Program-made: the position numbers and the translations under genes
Part shown: positions 48,164 to 57,343 of the stretch, piece after piece
Position numbering within the stretch: the first letter of the stretch is position 1
Layout of the letters: each line of letters begins with the position of its first letter
The notes under the pieces: generated by a model
Database searches by the model: none
What the model saw: the letters and a program-made list of their open reading frames with translations, nothing else
What the model was told of the DNA's origin: nothing
Origin: Bin87 sp965197635
Lineage (GTDB): Bacteria; Chloroflexota; Dehalococcoidia; Lucifugimonadales; UBA3495
Assembly (NCBI GenBank): GCA_965197635.1
Contig: CBDANN010000008.1
Location: 558,001-622,000 of the forward strand
Length of the DNA: 64,000 nucleotides
Direction: 5' to 3'

Positions 48164-48481
48164 CGAGCTCACCTGGGCGTGGAGACCCAGCGCCAGTGGT
48201 CCGACTGCGCCATCGCCCGGACCACCCCGATTTTGATGGGTCTCTTTTCCTGGATCGCTCTGGCCGCCCACCAGTTGCAAAAACAACGGCCGCTATCCCC
48301 GCGCACTGCCGCCTGGTGCGCCAAGCCAGCGCCAACCTTTGTCGATGCCATTGCCCTGGTGCGTCGCCACCGGTGGCTCGCGTCAGAGGGCTTTTCAACA
48401 TCAACCGCCGATCTTGACGGTGGAAAAGCTCCCTCCCCATTCTACGACCGGCTTATTGACTCACTGGCTTACGCCGCTTGA
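48164..48481 (+). pseudogene. IS4-like DDE transposase C-terminal fragment
   Basis: Reads AHLGVETQRQWSDCAIARTT, AAWCAKPAPTFVDAIALVRR and LIDSLAYAA, the C terminus of an IS4-like transposase. The rest is missing. A second, shorter copy is at 60331-60510. Both lie directly upstream of an IS110-family element. Confidence 0.75.
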
Positions 48482-48493
48482 TTGTACAAAGCA

Positions 48494-48754
48494 TCGATAT
48501 GCCCGCGCCCGCGCCGTGCAGAGGAGACTAACTGGGGTAGGTGTGCTGGAACGTGTAAGCTCACGACGAAGCGTGTCGTCCGGACCAAGACCGACTAGAC
48601 TTTGGCGCAAATTGCCCGCTACAAAGCATGGTCCGGAAGTCTTACGGCGGCATCATTGGTGACGTCCCAATGGGGACGATCCCGTTCGGGAGCGTGGTTA
48701 CGGTCAGTGACTTCCTCCGGCGACGCGCCGACACTGCCATGGTAGGGGGAGACG
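48494..48754 (+). ncRNA. Candidate bridge RNA, IS110 copy A
   Basis: Conserved with the other three leaders while non-coding. A stem CCGGACCA (48580-48587) with TGGTCCGG (48629-48636) closes a 41-nt loop. The loop's last nine bases, TACAAAGCA (48620-48628), equal the left flank of the element (48485-48493). A second hairpin region follows (GACGTCCC...GGGACG). This fits the target-binding loop of bridge RNAs described for IS110 recombinases. Transcription is not shown. Confidence 0.6.
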
Positions 48755-50180
48755 ATGACGACACGCCAGAGGAGCGCAAAGCCGGTGGGCAAGACTGGAG
48801 GAGGGCCGGAGCGTCTGCCCGCGGAGCGGTCCCAGGTGAACCTGAACGCGGCGGGCATCGACGTGGGCGCCACCAGCCATTTCGTGGCGGTGCCCGCCGA
48901 CCGTGCGGAGCCGCCGGTACCAGAGTTTGCCGCCTTCACAGCGGACTGGTATCGCCTGGCGGAGTGGCGGGCCGAGCGCGCAGTGGAGACCGTGGTCATG
49001 TAGTCGACTAGGGTGTACTGGATACCGCGGTTCGGGGTGCTGGAAGAACGGGGCTTTCAGGTGATGCTGGTGGATCCCAGACGCATCAAGAACGTGCCGG
49101 GTCGCAAGACCGACGTGGTGGACTGCCAGTGGCGGCGGCAACTGCACACCTACGGGCTGCTGTCGGGAGCCTTCCGGCCCGACGGGGAGATCCGACGCCG
49201 GCGCAGTTACCTGCGGCAGCGGGCCATGCTGGCGGAGTACGCGTCCCACCATATCCAGCATATGCAGCAGGCGCTGACCCAGCTGAACGTGAAGCTCCAG
49301 CATGTGATCAGCGACATCACCGGCCAGACCGGCAGGGAACATCATGGAGGCCATCGTGGGCGGCCAACGGGACCCGCGGAAGCTGGCGCAACGGCGCGAC
49401 CCCAGGATCAAGGCCGACGAGAAGACCATCGCCCGGTCGCTGCGGGGGCACTGGCGGGAAGAGCACAGCTTCGAGCTGACCCAGGCCCTGGAGTTGTACC
49501 GGGCGTACCAGGGCAGGATTGCCGAGTGCGACCGGGAGATTGCAGCCCAGCTGGAGCGGTTCGAAGACCGCAGCGACGGCGAACTTCCCGCTCCCAATGG
49601 CAAAAAGCGCAACCAGAAGAACGCGCCCCGCTTCGACGTCCCGAGCCAGCTGTACCGGATGACTGGGGTGGACCTGACCTGTATCGACGGCGTGGACGGC
49701 TTCACGGCATTGCAGGTGATCAGCGAGCTTGGCGCCGACCTGACCAAATGGCCCAGCGCCAAGCATTTCGCGTCCTGGCTGGGGCTGAGCCCCCACAACC
49801 GCATCACCGGCGGCCGGGTCATGAGCTCCAAGACCAAGGCCAGCGCCAACCGGGCCGCGGCGGCATTGCGTCTGGCCGCCAACGCGCGGCACCGCTCGAA
49901 CAGCGCCCTGGGCGCCTTCCGGCGCCGGAAGAAGGCCCACCTGGGCGCGCCCCAGGCCATCACCGCCACCGCGCATAAGCTCGCCAGGCTCTTCTACACC
50001 ATGCTGCGCTACGGCCAGGACTACGTGGACGCTGGCGCGGAATACTACGAACGACAGCATCAGCAGCGGGCGTTGCGCGCGGCCAAGCGCCGGGCGGCCC
50101 AACTGGGCTACCAACTGGTGCCCATGCCCGATGCCCAACCTTCGGACCTGCCCCACGGATCAGAGGCCGCGGCCGCGTGA
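48755..50180 (+). pseudogene. IS110-family recombinase, copy A (stop and frameshift)
   Basis: Starts MTTRQRSAKPVGK and AAGIDVGATSHFVAV (first Asp). A TAG at 49001 replaces the Glu codon of the MESTGVYW motif. Later segments VDPRRIKNVPGRKTDVVD and, after an extra base near 49335, SWLGLSPHNRITGGRVMSSKT (catalytic Ser region) are intact. Not functional as read. Confidence 0.85.
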
Positions 50181-50225
50181 CAGGTTTCGGTTAGTCCATA
50201 GCAGCATTATGGCCGTGGCCGGCCC

Positions 50226-50453
50226 GTGCAGAGGCGACTAACTGGTCAGTCCGCGTCGGCCGTGTATACTCTGGCGAGGCGTGTCGTACGGACCAAGACC
50301 GAGTAGACGTTGGTGCATATTGCCCGATCCATAGCATGGTCCGGGAGTTTTACGACTACAGCATTGGTGACGCCCCGTTGTGGGGCGATCCCGTTGGATA
50401 GATTGTGCGTTGCCGATGACTCCCTCCGGCGACACGCCTACGCTGTAAGGAGG
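50226..50453 (+). ncRNA. Candidate orphan bridge RNA, unit C1
   Basis: Stem CGGACCA (50289-50295) and TGGTCCG (50337-50343). The loop ends TCCATAGCA (50328-50336), identical to the DNA left of the unit (50195-50203). An identical second copy lies 288 bp downstream (50514-50741). Confidence 0.55.
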
Positions 50454-50513
50454 GCCAGTCGCCGCGTGAAAACTCCAGTTAGTGGATAGCAGCATTATGG
50501 CCGTGGCCGGCCC

Positions 50514-50741
50514 GTGCAGAGGCGACTAACTGGTCAGTCCGCGTCGGCCGTGTATACTCTGGCGAGGCGTGTCGTACGGACCAAGACCGAGTAGACGTTG
50601 GTGCATATTGCCCGATCCATAGCATGGTCCGGGAGTTTTACGACTACAGCATTGGTGACGCCCCGTTGTGGGGCGATCCCGTTGGATAGATTGTGCGTTG
50701 CCGATGACTCCCTCCGGCGACACGCCTACGCTGTAAGGAGG
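50514..50741 (+). ncRNA. Candidate orphan bridge RNA, unit C2
   Basis: Copy of C1. Its guide (50616-50624) reads TCCATAGCA, but its left flank is the right end of C1 (GGATAGCA), so only six bases match, as expected if C2 arose by duplication or junction insertion. Confidence 0.5.
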
Positions 50742-50777
50742 GCCAGTCGCCGCGTGAAAACTCCAGTTAGTGGATAG

Positions 50778-51354
50778 GTCTCGCAGATGGTGGAGTCCAG
50801 TGTCAGACGATCCGAGCGATGGTCAACGACCCGTCGCCCGGGCCCGCACCAGCGGACCAGGCCCGAGCCTGCAGCTCCCGACCCACCCGGTCCAGCTGGC
50901 GGACGTGGCCCCACCGGAAGCTGCGCGATAACGTCCCCAGGGTGGATGGCGCCTTGACTACGCAGCCGAGGACGCGGGCCGTCCCGCCCGTGCGCAACAC
51001 GTCGGCGTCGTCGATGCAGTCGCCACCAGCCAAGGCGGAAGCCACCAGCGTCATGATCTGGTCGCCGGTGTTGGCTCCACCCGGGGCACGGCCCAGGTCC
51101 AGGTGCCGATCAACCAGTTGGGGCCGGCCCAGATGCAGAGCTAGAGTGGACGGCAGGATCAGCCCAGCATTGCTGACCAGCCAGTGGTCGTCGCAGGCGA
51201 TCTGGATGCGGTCGGGGTGCTCCAGTGGTAGCATCTACTCGATGCTCCTGGTCTGGGGTTGGTTTTGGATCTCAAAAACCATTATCCCCGAACGCAGGAG
51301 CACTTTCTTACACCTTCAACTCGCCCCGACACTCACCTTTTCGGTGGATTGGGG
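50778..51354 (-). pseudogene. IS1380-family 5' fragment, second copy
   Basis: Minus-strand start MLPLEHPDRIQIACDDHWLV, then VASALAGGDCIDDADVL, ends at the junction with the mini-IS110 array. The terminal repeat TCGGTGGATTGGGG ends at 51354, one base before the stop codon of the next gene. Confidence 0.85.
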
Positions 51355-51355
51355 C

Positions 51356-52456
51356 TTAGAAGTCGGGTTGGGGTGGGGCTCCCCAGCCTTGGGGGACGTT
51401 GATCAGGTTTGGCTCCAGGTCCTGGACGGAGGTCTGGCCACAGTACGCCATGGCCCGGTCGATCTCTTCCCGGAGCAGTTCCAGGACGCCGTGGACGCCC
51501 TCGGCCCCGTTGACGGCCAGCCCCCAGAAGAGGGGGCGCCCGATGCCAACGGCCTTGGCTCCCAAGGCCAGTGCCTTAACGACGTCGCTGCCGCGACGGA
51601 CGCCGGAGTCAACGTAGACTTCGCAATTGCCCTTGACCGCATCGACGACCTCGGGCAGCATCTCGATTGCGCCCATGGTCATGTCCAGTTGGCGTCCACC
51701 GTGGGTCGATACCAGGACGCCGTCGACACCGCTCTCGGCGGCGATGTGGGCGTCCTCGGCGGTGCGGATGCCCTTGAGCACCAGGGGCAGGCCGGTGAGG
51801 CTGCGGAGCCATTCAAGCTCCTGCCAGCTGAGGGGAACGGTGCGGTTGACGTTCCAGCCGACGGACTCATCGGTGCCGCGTAGCACGTTCTCCGGCTGGT
51901 TGACGCCCCGGAAGTTGCCCTGCTCGAAGTTCCGGTTGTACCGGTTGCGCAGGTCACGCTCCTTGGGGCTGGGGGTGGGGGTGTCCACCGTCAGGGTGAT
52001 GGCCTTGAACCCGGCCTCTTCGGCGCGGCGGACCAGCATTTCGGTGAGGTCGTAACCCCGGTGGTAGAGCTGGAAGAAGAGGGGGCTGGTGGCTTCCTCG
52101 GCGACCTCTTCCATGCTGCAGTTGGAACCGGTACTGAGCATCATCAGGGTGTTGGACATGCTTGCGCCGCGGGCGGTGGCCACCTCTCCCTCGGGATGGG
52201 CTCGGTGATGGGAACCTGCGGGGCAGACGAACACAGGCATACTGAGTTCATTACCCAGCATGGTGGTCGAAAGGTCCCGCTCTCCGACGTCGCGGAGGAA
52301 CCTGGGACGCAGAGACAGTTCCTCGAAGGCGGTGCGGTTGCGCCGGGTGGTGAACATGTCCATAGCCCCGGCGTCGATAGTGTCCCAATCGTCGTGGGGC
52401 AGGACCAGCCTGGCACGTTCCTCGTAGTCGTAAAGGTTGATGGGGTCGAGTCGCAT
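51356..52456 (-). CDS. FMN-dependent alpha-hydroxy-acid oxidase
   Basis: 366 residues, glycolate/lactate oxidase family, oxidising an alpha-hydroxy acid to the keto acid with FMN. Visible: MPVFVCPAG near the N terminus, LVLKGI (FMN Lys), VSTHGGRQLD with the catalytic His and substrate Arg, and DSGVRRGSDVVKALALGAKAVGIGRP. GGGAGG precedes ATG 52456. The gene is intact although an IS1380 end touches its stop codon and a complete IS1380 starts 188 bp upstream. The exact acid is not decidable. Confidence 0.93.
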   Translation of the reverse strand: MRLDPINLYDYEERARLVLPHDDWDTIDAGAMDMFTTRRNRTAFEELSLRPRFLRDVGERDLSTTMLGNELSMPVFVCPAGSHHRAHPEGEVATARGASMSNTLMMLSTGSNCSMEEVAEEATSPLFFQLYHRGYDLTEMLVRRAEEAGFKAITLTVDTPTPSPKERDLRNRYNRNFEQGNFRGVNQPENVLRGTDESVGWNVNRTVPLSWQELEWLRSLTGLPLVLKGIRTAEDAHIAAESGVDGVLVSTHGGRQLDMTMGAIEMLPEVVDAVKGNCEVYVDSGVRRGSDVVKALALGAKAVGIGRPLFWGLAVNGAEGVHGVLELLREEIDRAMAYCGQTSVQDLEPNLINVPQGWGAPPQPDF

Positions 52457-52644
52457 CTTGACCTCCCTTTGGAGACGGATCCTACCCGCCGCTACCCGCC
52501 CGGCATGAGGGTATGGGGCAGCGTTCTCAGTGGGTAGAGTTAACGGCGCTCATACTTTACGGCCTGGAGCGGCTGCGGGCAAGTCCCAGGGAATGGTGAG
52601 AGCGTTTCAGTTGGGGTGGTGAAGGGTCGCCTCACTGTGTTGTA

Positions 52645-54354
52645 CCCCGAATCCACCGATGGGATAGGGCGGTGCGGCATTTGAGAGAGATGAGGGGTCA
52701 GGGAGCGGGATGGCGAGGACCTGATGCCGATGAAATGGACGATGTGGGGCGTGGATGCTGCGCCAAGGGGATATTGACGACCCCTGGTAGCGGCATTGGC
52801 AGTGATTTTCAGCGCAGACCGATGGCGGAGACCGTCAGGAGCCCAGCCTGGCGCGGTTGGGCCAAGCGTGGTGCGTCATCGTAGACAGGTGAAAGGCCGA
52901 GGGCGGCGTCAGGATGGGAGTGGCAGGGCGCGCAGTCTGGCCAGGGCGCTGCTGAATTGGTTTCGCCAAGGCCAATCCTGTGGCAGATGCAGGGTGATGC
53001 GACGGGCTTTGCGGGTGATGCGTCCGGCGAGAGAGAAGAAGCGTCGTCGGAGGGTCTTGGTGGTGGTCACCGGCTCGCCCAGGCCGATGCGCGTGGTCCA
53101 GCGGGCCAGGTTGTGGGCCATGACTTGCACCGCCAGCCCGGCGGCGTTGGCGGGAAAACGTCCCGATGGCAGGTGGTTGAGCCCCACGCCGTATTTGAGG
53201 TCGCGGATGGCGTTCTCGATCTCGGCGTGGCGGCGATGGTCAGCTTCCAGATACGGGGTGTCGCCTTCTCTATCGGTGATGAAAGCGTGATAGCTGTAGG
53301 TGGCAAGCAGGGCCAGTCGGGAGTCGGGCGTGGGTTTCACCCGTCGCACGATGAGCCGCACCGGTACCGCGTCGGGCTCACTGGCAAAGGGAGTGTAGCT
53401 GGTTTCGGCCACATCGGCGCCGCCATCCATCCAATAGGATATGGGCGTCCAGTCATCTTCAGGTATGGCCTCGATGATGTTCCGCAGGCTCGGGTGCTGG
53501 CGTACGGTGATGGAGTAGCGTACCTTCTGGTCGCGACAGGCGGCCACCATGTCGTGGGTGTAGAAGCCGCTGTCGGCCCGCATGGTGAGTGGTCCAGTGG
53601 CTCCGGCGTAGCGCACTCGGCTCACCGTCTCGCGCAGGAAGTTGGCGGCGCCGCGGGCGGTGTTGGCCCGACCCTTGCGCAATCGACACATCAGCACCGC
53701 GCCGGTACCCTCGGCCACGGCCAGGAGCGGGTGATAGCCCCGCTGGCCGGTGTAGCCGTGATGGCGCGCGCCCTCCTTGCCCAGACCATAGGTCTCACAG
53801 ACGGTAGCGTCCAGATCAATGGTCAGCGGATCATCGCCCGGTCCGGCCCCAGCCGCCCAGGCTCGGGCCAGCGCCTCCCGGCTCACCCGATCCAGTTGCC
53901 GCGCGTGGCCCCACCGGAAACTCCGCAGCAACGTGCCCAGCGTGGATGGCGCCTTCACCGTACCGCCCAGCACCCGCTCGGTCTCGCCAGCGCGCAGCGC
54001 GTCGGCGTCGTCAATGCAGTCCCCGCCGGCCAACGCCGATGCCACCAGCGTCAGCACCTGGTCTCCCGCGTTGGCACGACCTGGCGCATTTCCCAGGTCA
54101 ACGTGGCGGTCCACCAGCTCTCCCAGCCCCAGATGATGGGCCAGGGTGATGGGCAAAAGCAGCCCCGCATTGGCCACCAGTCGGTGATCGTCGAAGGCAA
54201 CGTGGATGCGGTCGGGGCGCTCAGGTGGTAGCATCCGTTGGGTGCTCCTCGTTTCAGGGTGGTTTTCGTTCTCAAAAACCATTATCCCCGAAGCCGGGAG
54301 CACTTTCTCATCCCTTCAGCACGCCGACACACTCATCTCCTCGGTGGATTGGGG
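52645..54354 (-). mobile_element. IS1380-family element, complete
   Basis: Ends CCCCGAATCCACCGA and TCGGTGGATTGGGG with 4-bp target duplication TGTA (52641-52644, 54355-54358). 1,710 bp. The 3' 250 bp (52660-52908) are non-coding. Confidence 0.92.
52909..54234 (-). CDS. IS1380-family transposase
   Basis: About 441 residues: LVDRHVDLGNAPGRANAGDQ, LDATVCETYG with an acidic residue, GYHPLLAVAEGTGAVL, MRADSGFYTHDMV (second Asp), RHAEIENAIRDLKYGVGLNHLP (Glu) and a basic C terminus. ATG 54234 begins MLPPERPDRIHVAFDDHRLV, with AGGAG 11 bp upstream. Uninterrupted, so potentially active and able to mobilise the two fragments' ends. Confidence 0.92.
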   Translation of the reverse strand: MLPPERPDRIHVAFDDHRLVANAGLLLPITLAHHLGLGELVDRHVDLGNAPGRANAGDQVLTLVASALAGGDCIDDADALRAGETERVLGGTVKAPSTLGTLLRSFRWGHARQLDRVSREALARAWAAGAGPGDDPLTIDLDATVCETYGLGKEGARHHGYTGQRGYHPLLAVAEGTGAVLMCRLRKGRANTARGAANFLRETVSRVRYAGATGPLTMRADSGFYTHDMVAACRDQKVRYSITVRQHPSLRNIIEAIPEDDWTPISYWMDGGADVAETSYTPFASEPDAVPVRLIVRRVKPTPDSRLALLATYSYHAFITDREGDTPYLEADHRRHAEIENAIRDLKYGVGLNHLPSGRFPANAAGLAVQVMAHNLARWTTRIGLGEPVTTTKTLRRRFFSLAGRITRKARRITLHLPQDWPWRNQFSSALARLRALPLPS

Positions 54355-54358
54355 TGTA

Positions 54359-54578
54359 CGTTCATGGAGTTCACATTTCTCCCACCGACACCTGGGCCAA
54401 CAAATCTCCTGCTATGACTGTGTGGGCGTAGGGTCACCTGACCCCCGAAAACCGATCCGGGATCAATGTTAGGGTCCCAGACAACATGGGGGATAAGACA
54501 TGCCTAAGCCCGAATCCACCGAAAGGATGCAGCCATGTGGGAAAGAAAGGGGATATGAGGCAAGAGACAAAGACGATA
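54359..54578. other. Non-coding gap between IS1380 and IS256 copy B
   Basis: No gene. A CCCGAATCCACCGA block near 54508 resembles an IS1380 end, so another vanished copy may have stood here. Confidence 0.5.
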
Positions 54579-54737
54579 GTAGAGTGCCGGGAGGTGGTGT
54601 AAAAGAATCGGTGTAGCCCAAAGCTAACCACCGCGTCATCCTTGATCGGAAGTCACAACCCAGAACAAGGAGAACGACGGTGGTCAAACACAGCATGGAT
54701 CTTTTGGAATTATTACGCAAGCGTGGCATCGACGGAG

Positions 54738-56168
54738 TAACTGTTCAGAGTTGGTGAGGTGAATTGCTGAAAAGTTGTTTGTCGATGGCTGGCGGCCTTT
54801 GGCCTGTTTATGTCAAGTTGGGTCCATGAAGCATGAAATCGACCTCACCACCGCCGACCGGGATGTGCTGATCGACATCATCCTCCGGCAGCAAGCCATC
54901 ATCGAACGGCTGGAGAAGCGGATCGCCCAGCCGGAAGGGCGGGCCAAAGCCAAAGGCTCCGGACGGATGCCGGGCCTGAAGCCCAAAGCCGACCGGAAAC
55001 CGGCCGAGCCCAAGCAGCCCCGCAAGCCGCGGCCCCACGGTTTCGCCCGGACCCGCATGACGCCCACCCAGCGGGTGGAGCATGTGGTGGAGCAGTGTCC
55101 CGACTGCGGGACCCAGTTGTCCGGCGGCTGGACCCAGCGTACTCGGGAAGTGATCGATCTGCCCCAGGTGCCGGTGCAGGTTACCGAGCACGTTTACATC
55201 ACCCGCACCTGTCCCCGGCGCCAACGGGGCTGTACTCCCACAGCGCAACTGGAGGGCGCGGCGCTGGGCCAGCAGCGTCTGGGGGTGAACGTTGTCAGCC
55301 TGATTGCCGCGCTCCGGGAGGAGGCTCGGCTGCCTTGCCGCACCATCCAATGGTACCTGGACACGGTACATGGGCTGCACCTCAGCCTGGGGGCCATCGT
55401 GGACGCCACGCGCAAAGTGGCGGGCCAAGCGCAGCGGGAACTGGCGGGCATTCTGGAACGGATCCGCGGCAGTCCGGTGGTCCACGCCGACGAGACCGGC
55501 TGGCGGGAGGACGGACACAACGGCTACGTGTGGACTTTCAGCACCCCTGACCTGCGGTACTTCCTGCGACGGAACCGTGGTAAGGCGGTGGTGGATGAAG
55601 TGCTGGGCGATGAGTTTGCTGGCGTGCTGGTCAGCGACTTCTACGCCGCCTACCACCACTATGACGGCCCCAAACAACGCTGCTGGGCCCACCTGCTACG
55701 GGACATCCACGACCTCCGCGTCCTCTACCCTGACGATCACCGATTGTCCCAGTGGGCCGATGCCATACATCAACTCTATTGCCAGGCCAAAGCCTTCACC
55801 CACCCGGCAGAGCAGCAGCGGCGCGCTGCCCAACTGGTCCTGGAAAGACGCCTCTTGGCCCTCTGCCGTCCCTTCTTGGATGACCCGTCGGCGGCACAAG
55901 CCAAACTGTGCCGACGCATGGAGAACCACATCAAGGAACTCTTCGTCTTCGTGGCTCATCCGGAGGTGCCACCGGACAACAATGCCGCCGAGCGCAGCCT
56001 GCGCCCAGTGGTGATCAGCCGGAAGGTCAGTGGTGGCACCCGCTCGGAGCGGGGGACCGAGACCAAGATGACCCTAGCCTCGATCTTCGGCACCTGGCGA
56101 GCCCAAGGTCTCAATCCTCTCTCCGCTTGCCAACAACTGCTCGCTTCCCCTCAACTCTGAACTGTTAC
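54738..56168 (+). mobile_element. IS66-family element, copy B
   Basis: Same length, ends and 8-bp flanks (TCGACGGA at 54730-54737 and 56169-56176) as copy A, at the same codon of the IS256 transposase. The pair therefore moved as one unit rather than by two IS66 insertions. Confidence 0.95.
54826..56160 (+). CDS. tnpC: IS66 transposase TnpC, copy B
   Basis: Identical to copy A at protein level except one zinc-ribbon Cys: CPRCQ in copy A is CPRRQ here (codon TGC to CGC near 55220). The DDE residues (HADETGW, VSDFYAAY, NAAERSLRP) are unchanged. Loss of one of four putative zinc ligands could impair end binding. Confidence 0.92.
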   Translation: MKHEIDLTTADRDVLIDIILRQQAIIERLEKRIAQPEGRAKAKGSGRMPGLKPKADRKPAEPKQPRKPRPHGFARTRMTPTQRVEHVVEQCPDCGTQLSGGWTQRTREVIDLPQVPVQVTEHVYITRTCPRRQRGCTPTAQLEGAALGQQRLGVNVVSLIAALREEARLPCRTIQWYLDTVHGLHLSLGAIVDATRKVAGQAQRELAGILERIRGSPVVHADETGWREDGHNGYVWTFSTPDLRYFLRRNRGKAVVDEVLGDEFAGVLVSDFYAAYHHYDGPKQRCWAHLLRDIHDLRVLYPDDHRLSQWADAIHQLYCQAKAFTHPAEQQRRAAQLVLERRLLALCRPFLDDPSAAQAKLCRRMENHIKELFVFVAHPEVPPDNNAAERSLRPVVISRKVSGGTRSERGTETKMTLASIFGTWRAQGLNPLSACQQLLASPQL

Positions 56169-56446
56169 TCGACGGAGACGTGGACTTGCTGCGGGAAGCA
56201 CTGCGGGTCCTGGTGGACGGCATCATGGACGCCGAGGTTTCCGCCCAGATCGGCGCTGAGCACAGCGAACGCAGCCCAGAGCGGGTCACCTACCGCAACG
56301 GCTACCGCAACCGCACCTGGGATACCCGGGTCGGCACCATGGCGTGGCACATTCCCCAGCTGCGGGAAGGCAGCTACTTCCCCAGCCTGCTGGAGCCACG
56401 GCGGCGCAGCGAGAAGGCTCTGCTGTCGGTGATCCAGCAGGCCTAC

Positions 56447-56469
56447 CCTTCGGCAGGCTCAGGACAGGC
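56447..56469 (+). repeat. 23-bp palindrome-type insert in IS256 copy B
   Basis: Same block and position as 33851-33873 in copy A, so the insert predates duplication. Confidence 0.8.
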
Positions 56470-56995
56470 GTGGAAGGAGTCTCCACCCGAAGGGTGGACG
56501 ACCTGATCAGGGCCCTGGGTTGCGACGGCATCTCCAGCAGCCAGGTGTCGCGCATCTGCGAGCAACTGGATGAAGTGGTGGAGAGTTTCCTGGGTCGGCC
56601 CCTGGACGGTGGTCCCTACCCCTACGTCTGGCGGGACGGCCTGACCCAGAAGGTGCGGGAGGGCGGTCGCATCGTGAACGTCTGCGTGGTGGTGGCGACG
56701 GGGGTCAATGCCGAAGGGCAGCGTGAGATTCTGGGCCTGGACGTAGGCGCCAGCGAGGACGGCGCGTTCTGGCTGGCCTTCCTGCGGTCGCTGACCGCTC
56801 GAGGCCTCAGCGGGGTGGAACTGGTTACCTCCGATGCCCACCAGGGGCTGAAGAACGCCATCGCCGCGGTCTTTGCTGGAGCCAGCTGGCAGCGCTGCCG
56901 CACCCACTTCATGGCCAACCTGCTCACCCGAGTGCCCAAGCGTGCCCAACCTGGCGTGGCCACCCAGGACCTTCCTCGCATGGTGCGCACCATTC

Positions 56996-57292
56996 GAATG
57001 AGTTCTCCTCGGCGAGATACACAGGCATTTTCTCCCGTATGGTTTCCTCGTTCTGGGGCCAGTTTGGGTCGATGACGGTCTCGGCAATTGTAAAGGTGGC
57101 TGTGACGTAACCTACGGCCATGATCTCTCCGCGTTTTTTCGCAAGTGCGAGCCCATCGCTGGACGGTTGCGCGATGATTACTGGAGTGCCGATCTGCAGA
57201 GTCCGCGAGTCGGCTGGGTCAGTGAGCAGGAAGCGGACGCCGTTGCTGGTGCGTCGGTCGATGAATCCCAATGGGTTGATGTAGGGCGTCAT
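56996..57292 (-). CDS. Unknown protein, 3' end lost to IS256
   Basis: ATG 57292 follows AAGGAGACCC and reads MTPYINPLGFIDRRTSNGVRF through KRGEIMAVGYVTATFTI to about EENSFEW, where IS256 sequence begins. I recognise no family. The alternating strands suggest a small beta-rich protein. Probably part of the phage-like remnant that includes 57611-63300. Confidence 0.5.
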
Positions 57293-57311
57293 TGGGTCTC
57301 CTTGGCCGCAA

Positions 57312-57343
57312 AACAAAAAGGGGCAGGCTTTTCTGCCTGCCCC
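57312..57343 (-). terminator. Intrinsic terminator, minus strand
   Basis: GGGGCAGGC and GCCTGCCCC form a 9-bp stem with a 6-nt loop. On the minus strand it is followed by TTTTTGTTTT. It ends transcription from the genes at 57611-58696. The next 270 bp (57344-57610) hold no gene I can support. Confidence 0.8.

Larger units (their letters stand above)
48494..50195 (+). mobile_element. IS110-family element, copy A
   Basis: Begins after TACAAAGCA in the left flank. Subterminal repeats are GACTAACTG (48526-48534) on the left and GGTTAGTC (50189-50196) on the right. It has a roughly 260-bp conserved leader, then a broken recombinase, and a short right end of about 15-30 bp. No target duplication, as expected for IS110. 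Confidence 0.8.
50198..50777 (+). repeat. Tandem 288-bp mini-IS110 units (x2), no recombinase
   Basis: Units start at 50198 and 50486 and are essentially identical. Each has the IS110 left leader (CATTATGGCC, GACTAACTG, the CGGACCA stem and the following hairpins) joined directly to a right end (GCCGCGTGAAAACTCCAGTT). The recombinase gene is absent. They lie directly after IS110 copy A and before an IS1380 remnant. Confidence 0.85.
54579..56994 (+). mobile_element. IS256-family element, copy B, containing IS66, 3' truncated
   Basis: Left end GTAGAGTGCCGG starts at 54579 and the sequence follows copy A closely to about 56994, where it breaks off inside the transposase (after VRTI) into unrelated coding sequence. 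The right end is absent. Confidence 0.85.
54680..56994 (+). pseudogene. IS256-family transposase, copy B, truncated
   Basis: Same gene as copy A but with fewer lesions before the 23-bp insert (reads DAEVSAQIGAEHSERSPERV and YRNGYRNRTWDTRVGTM). It carries the same 23-bp insert (56447-56469) and lacks the C-terminal NNPQERLNRE catalytic region because of the truncation. Confidence 0.85.
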
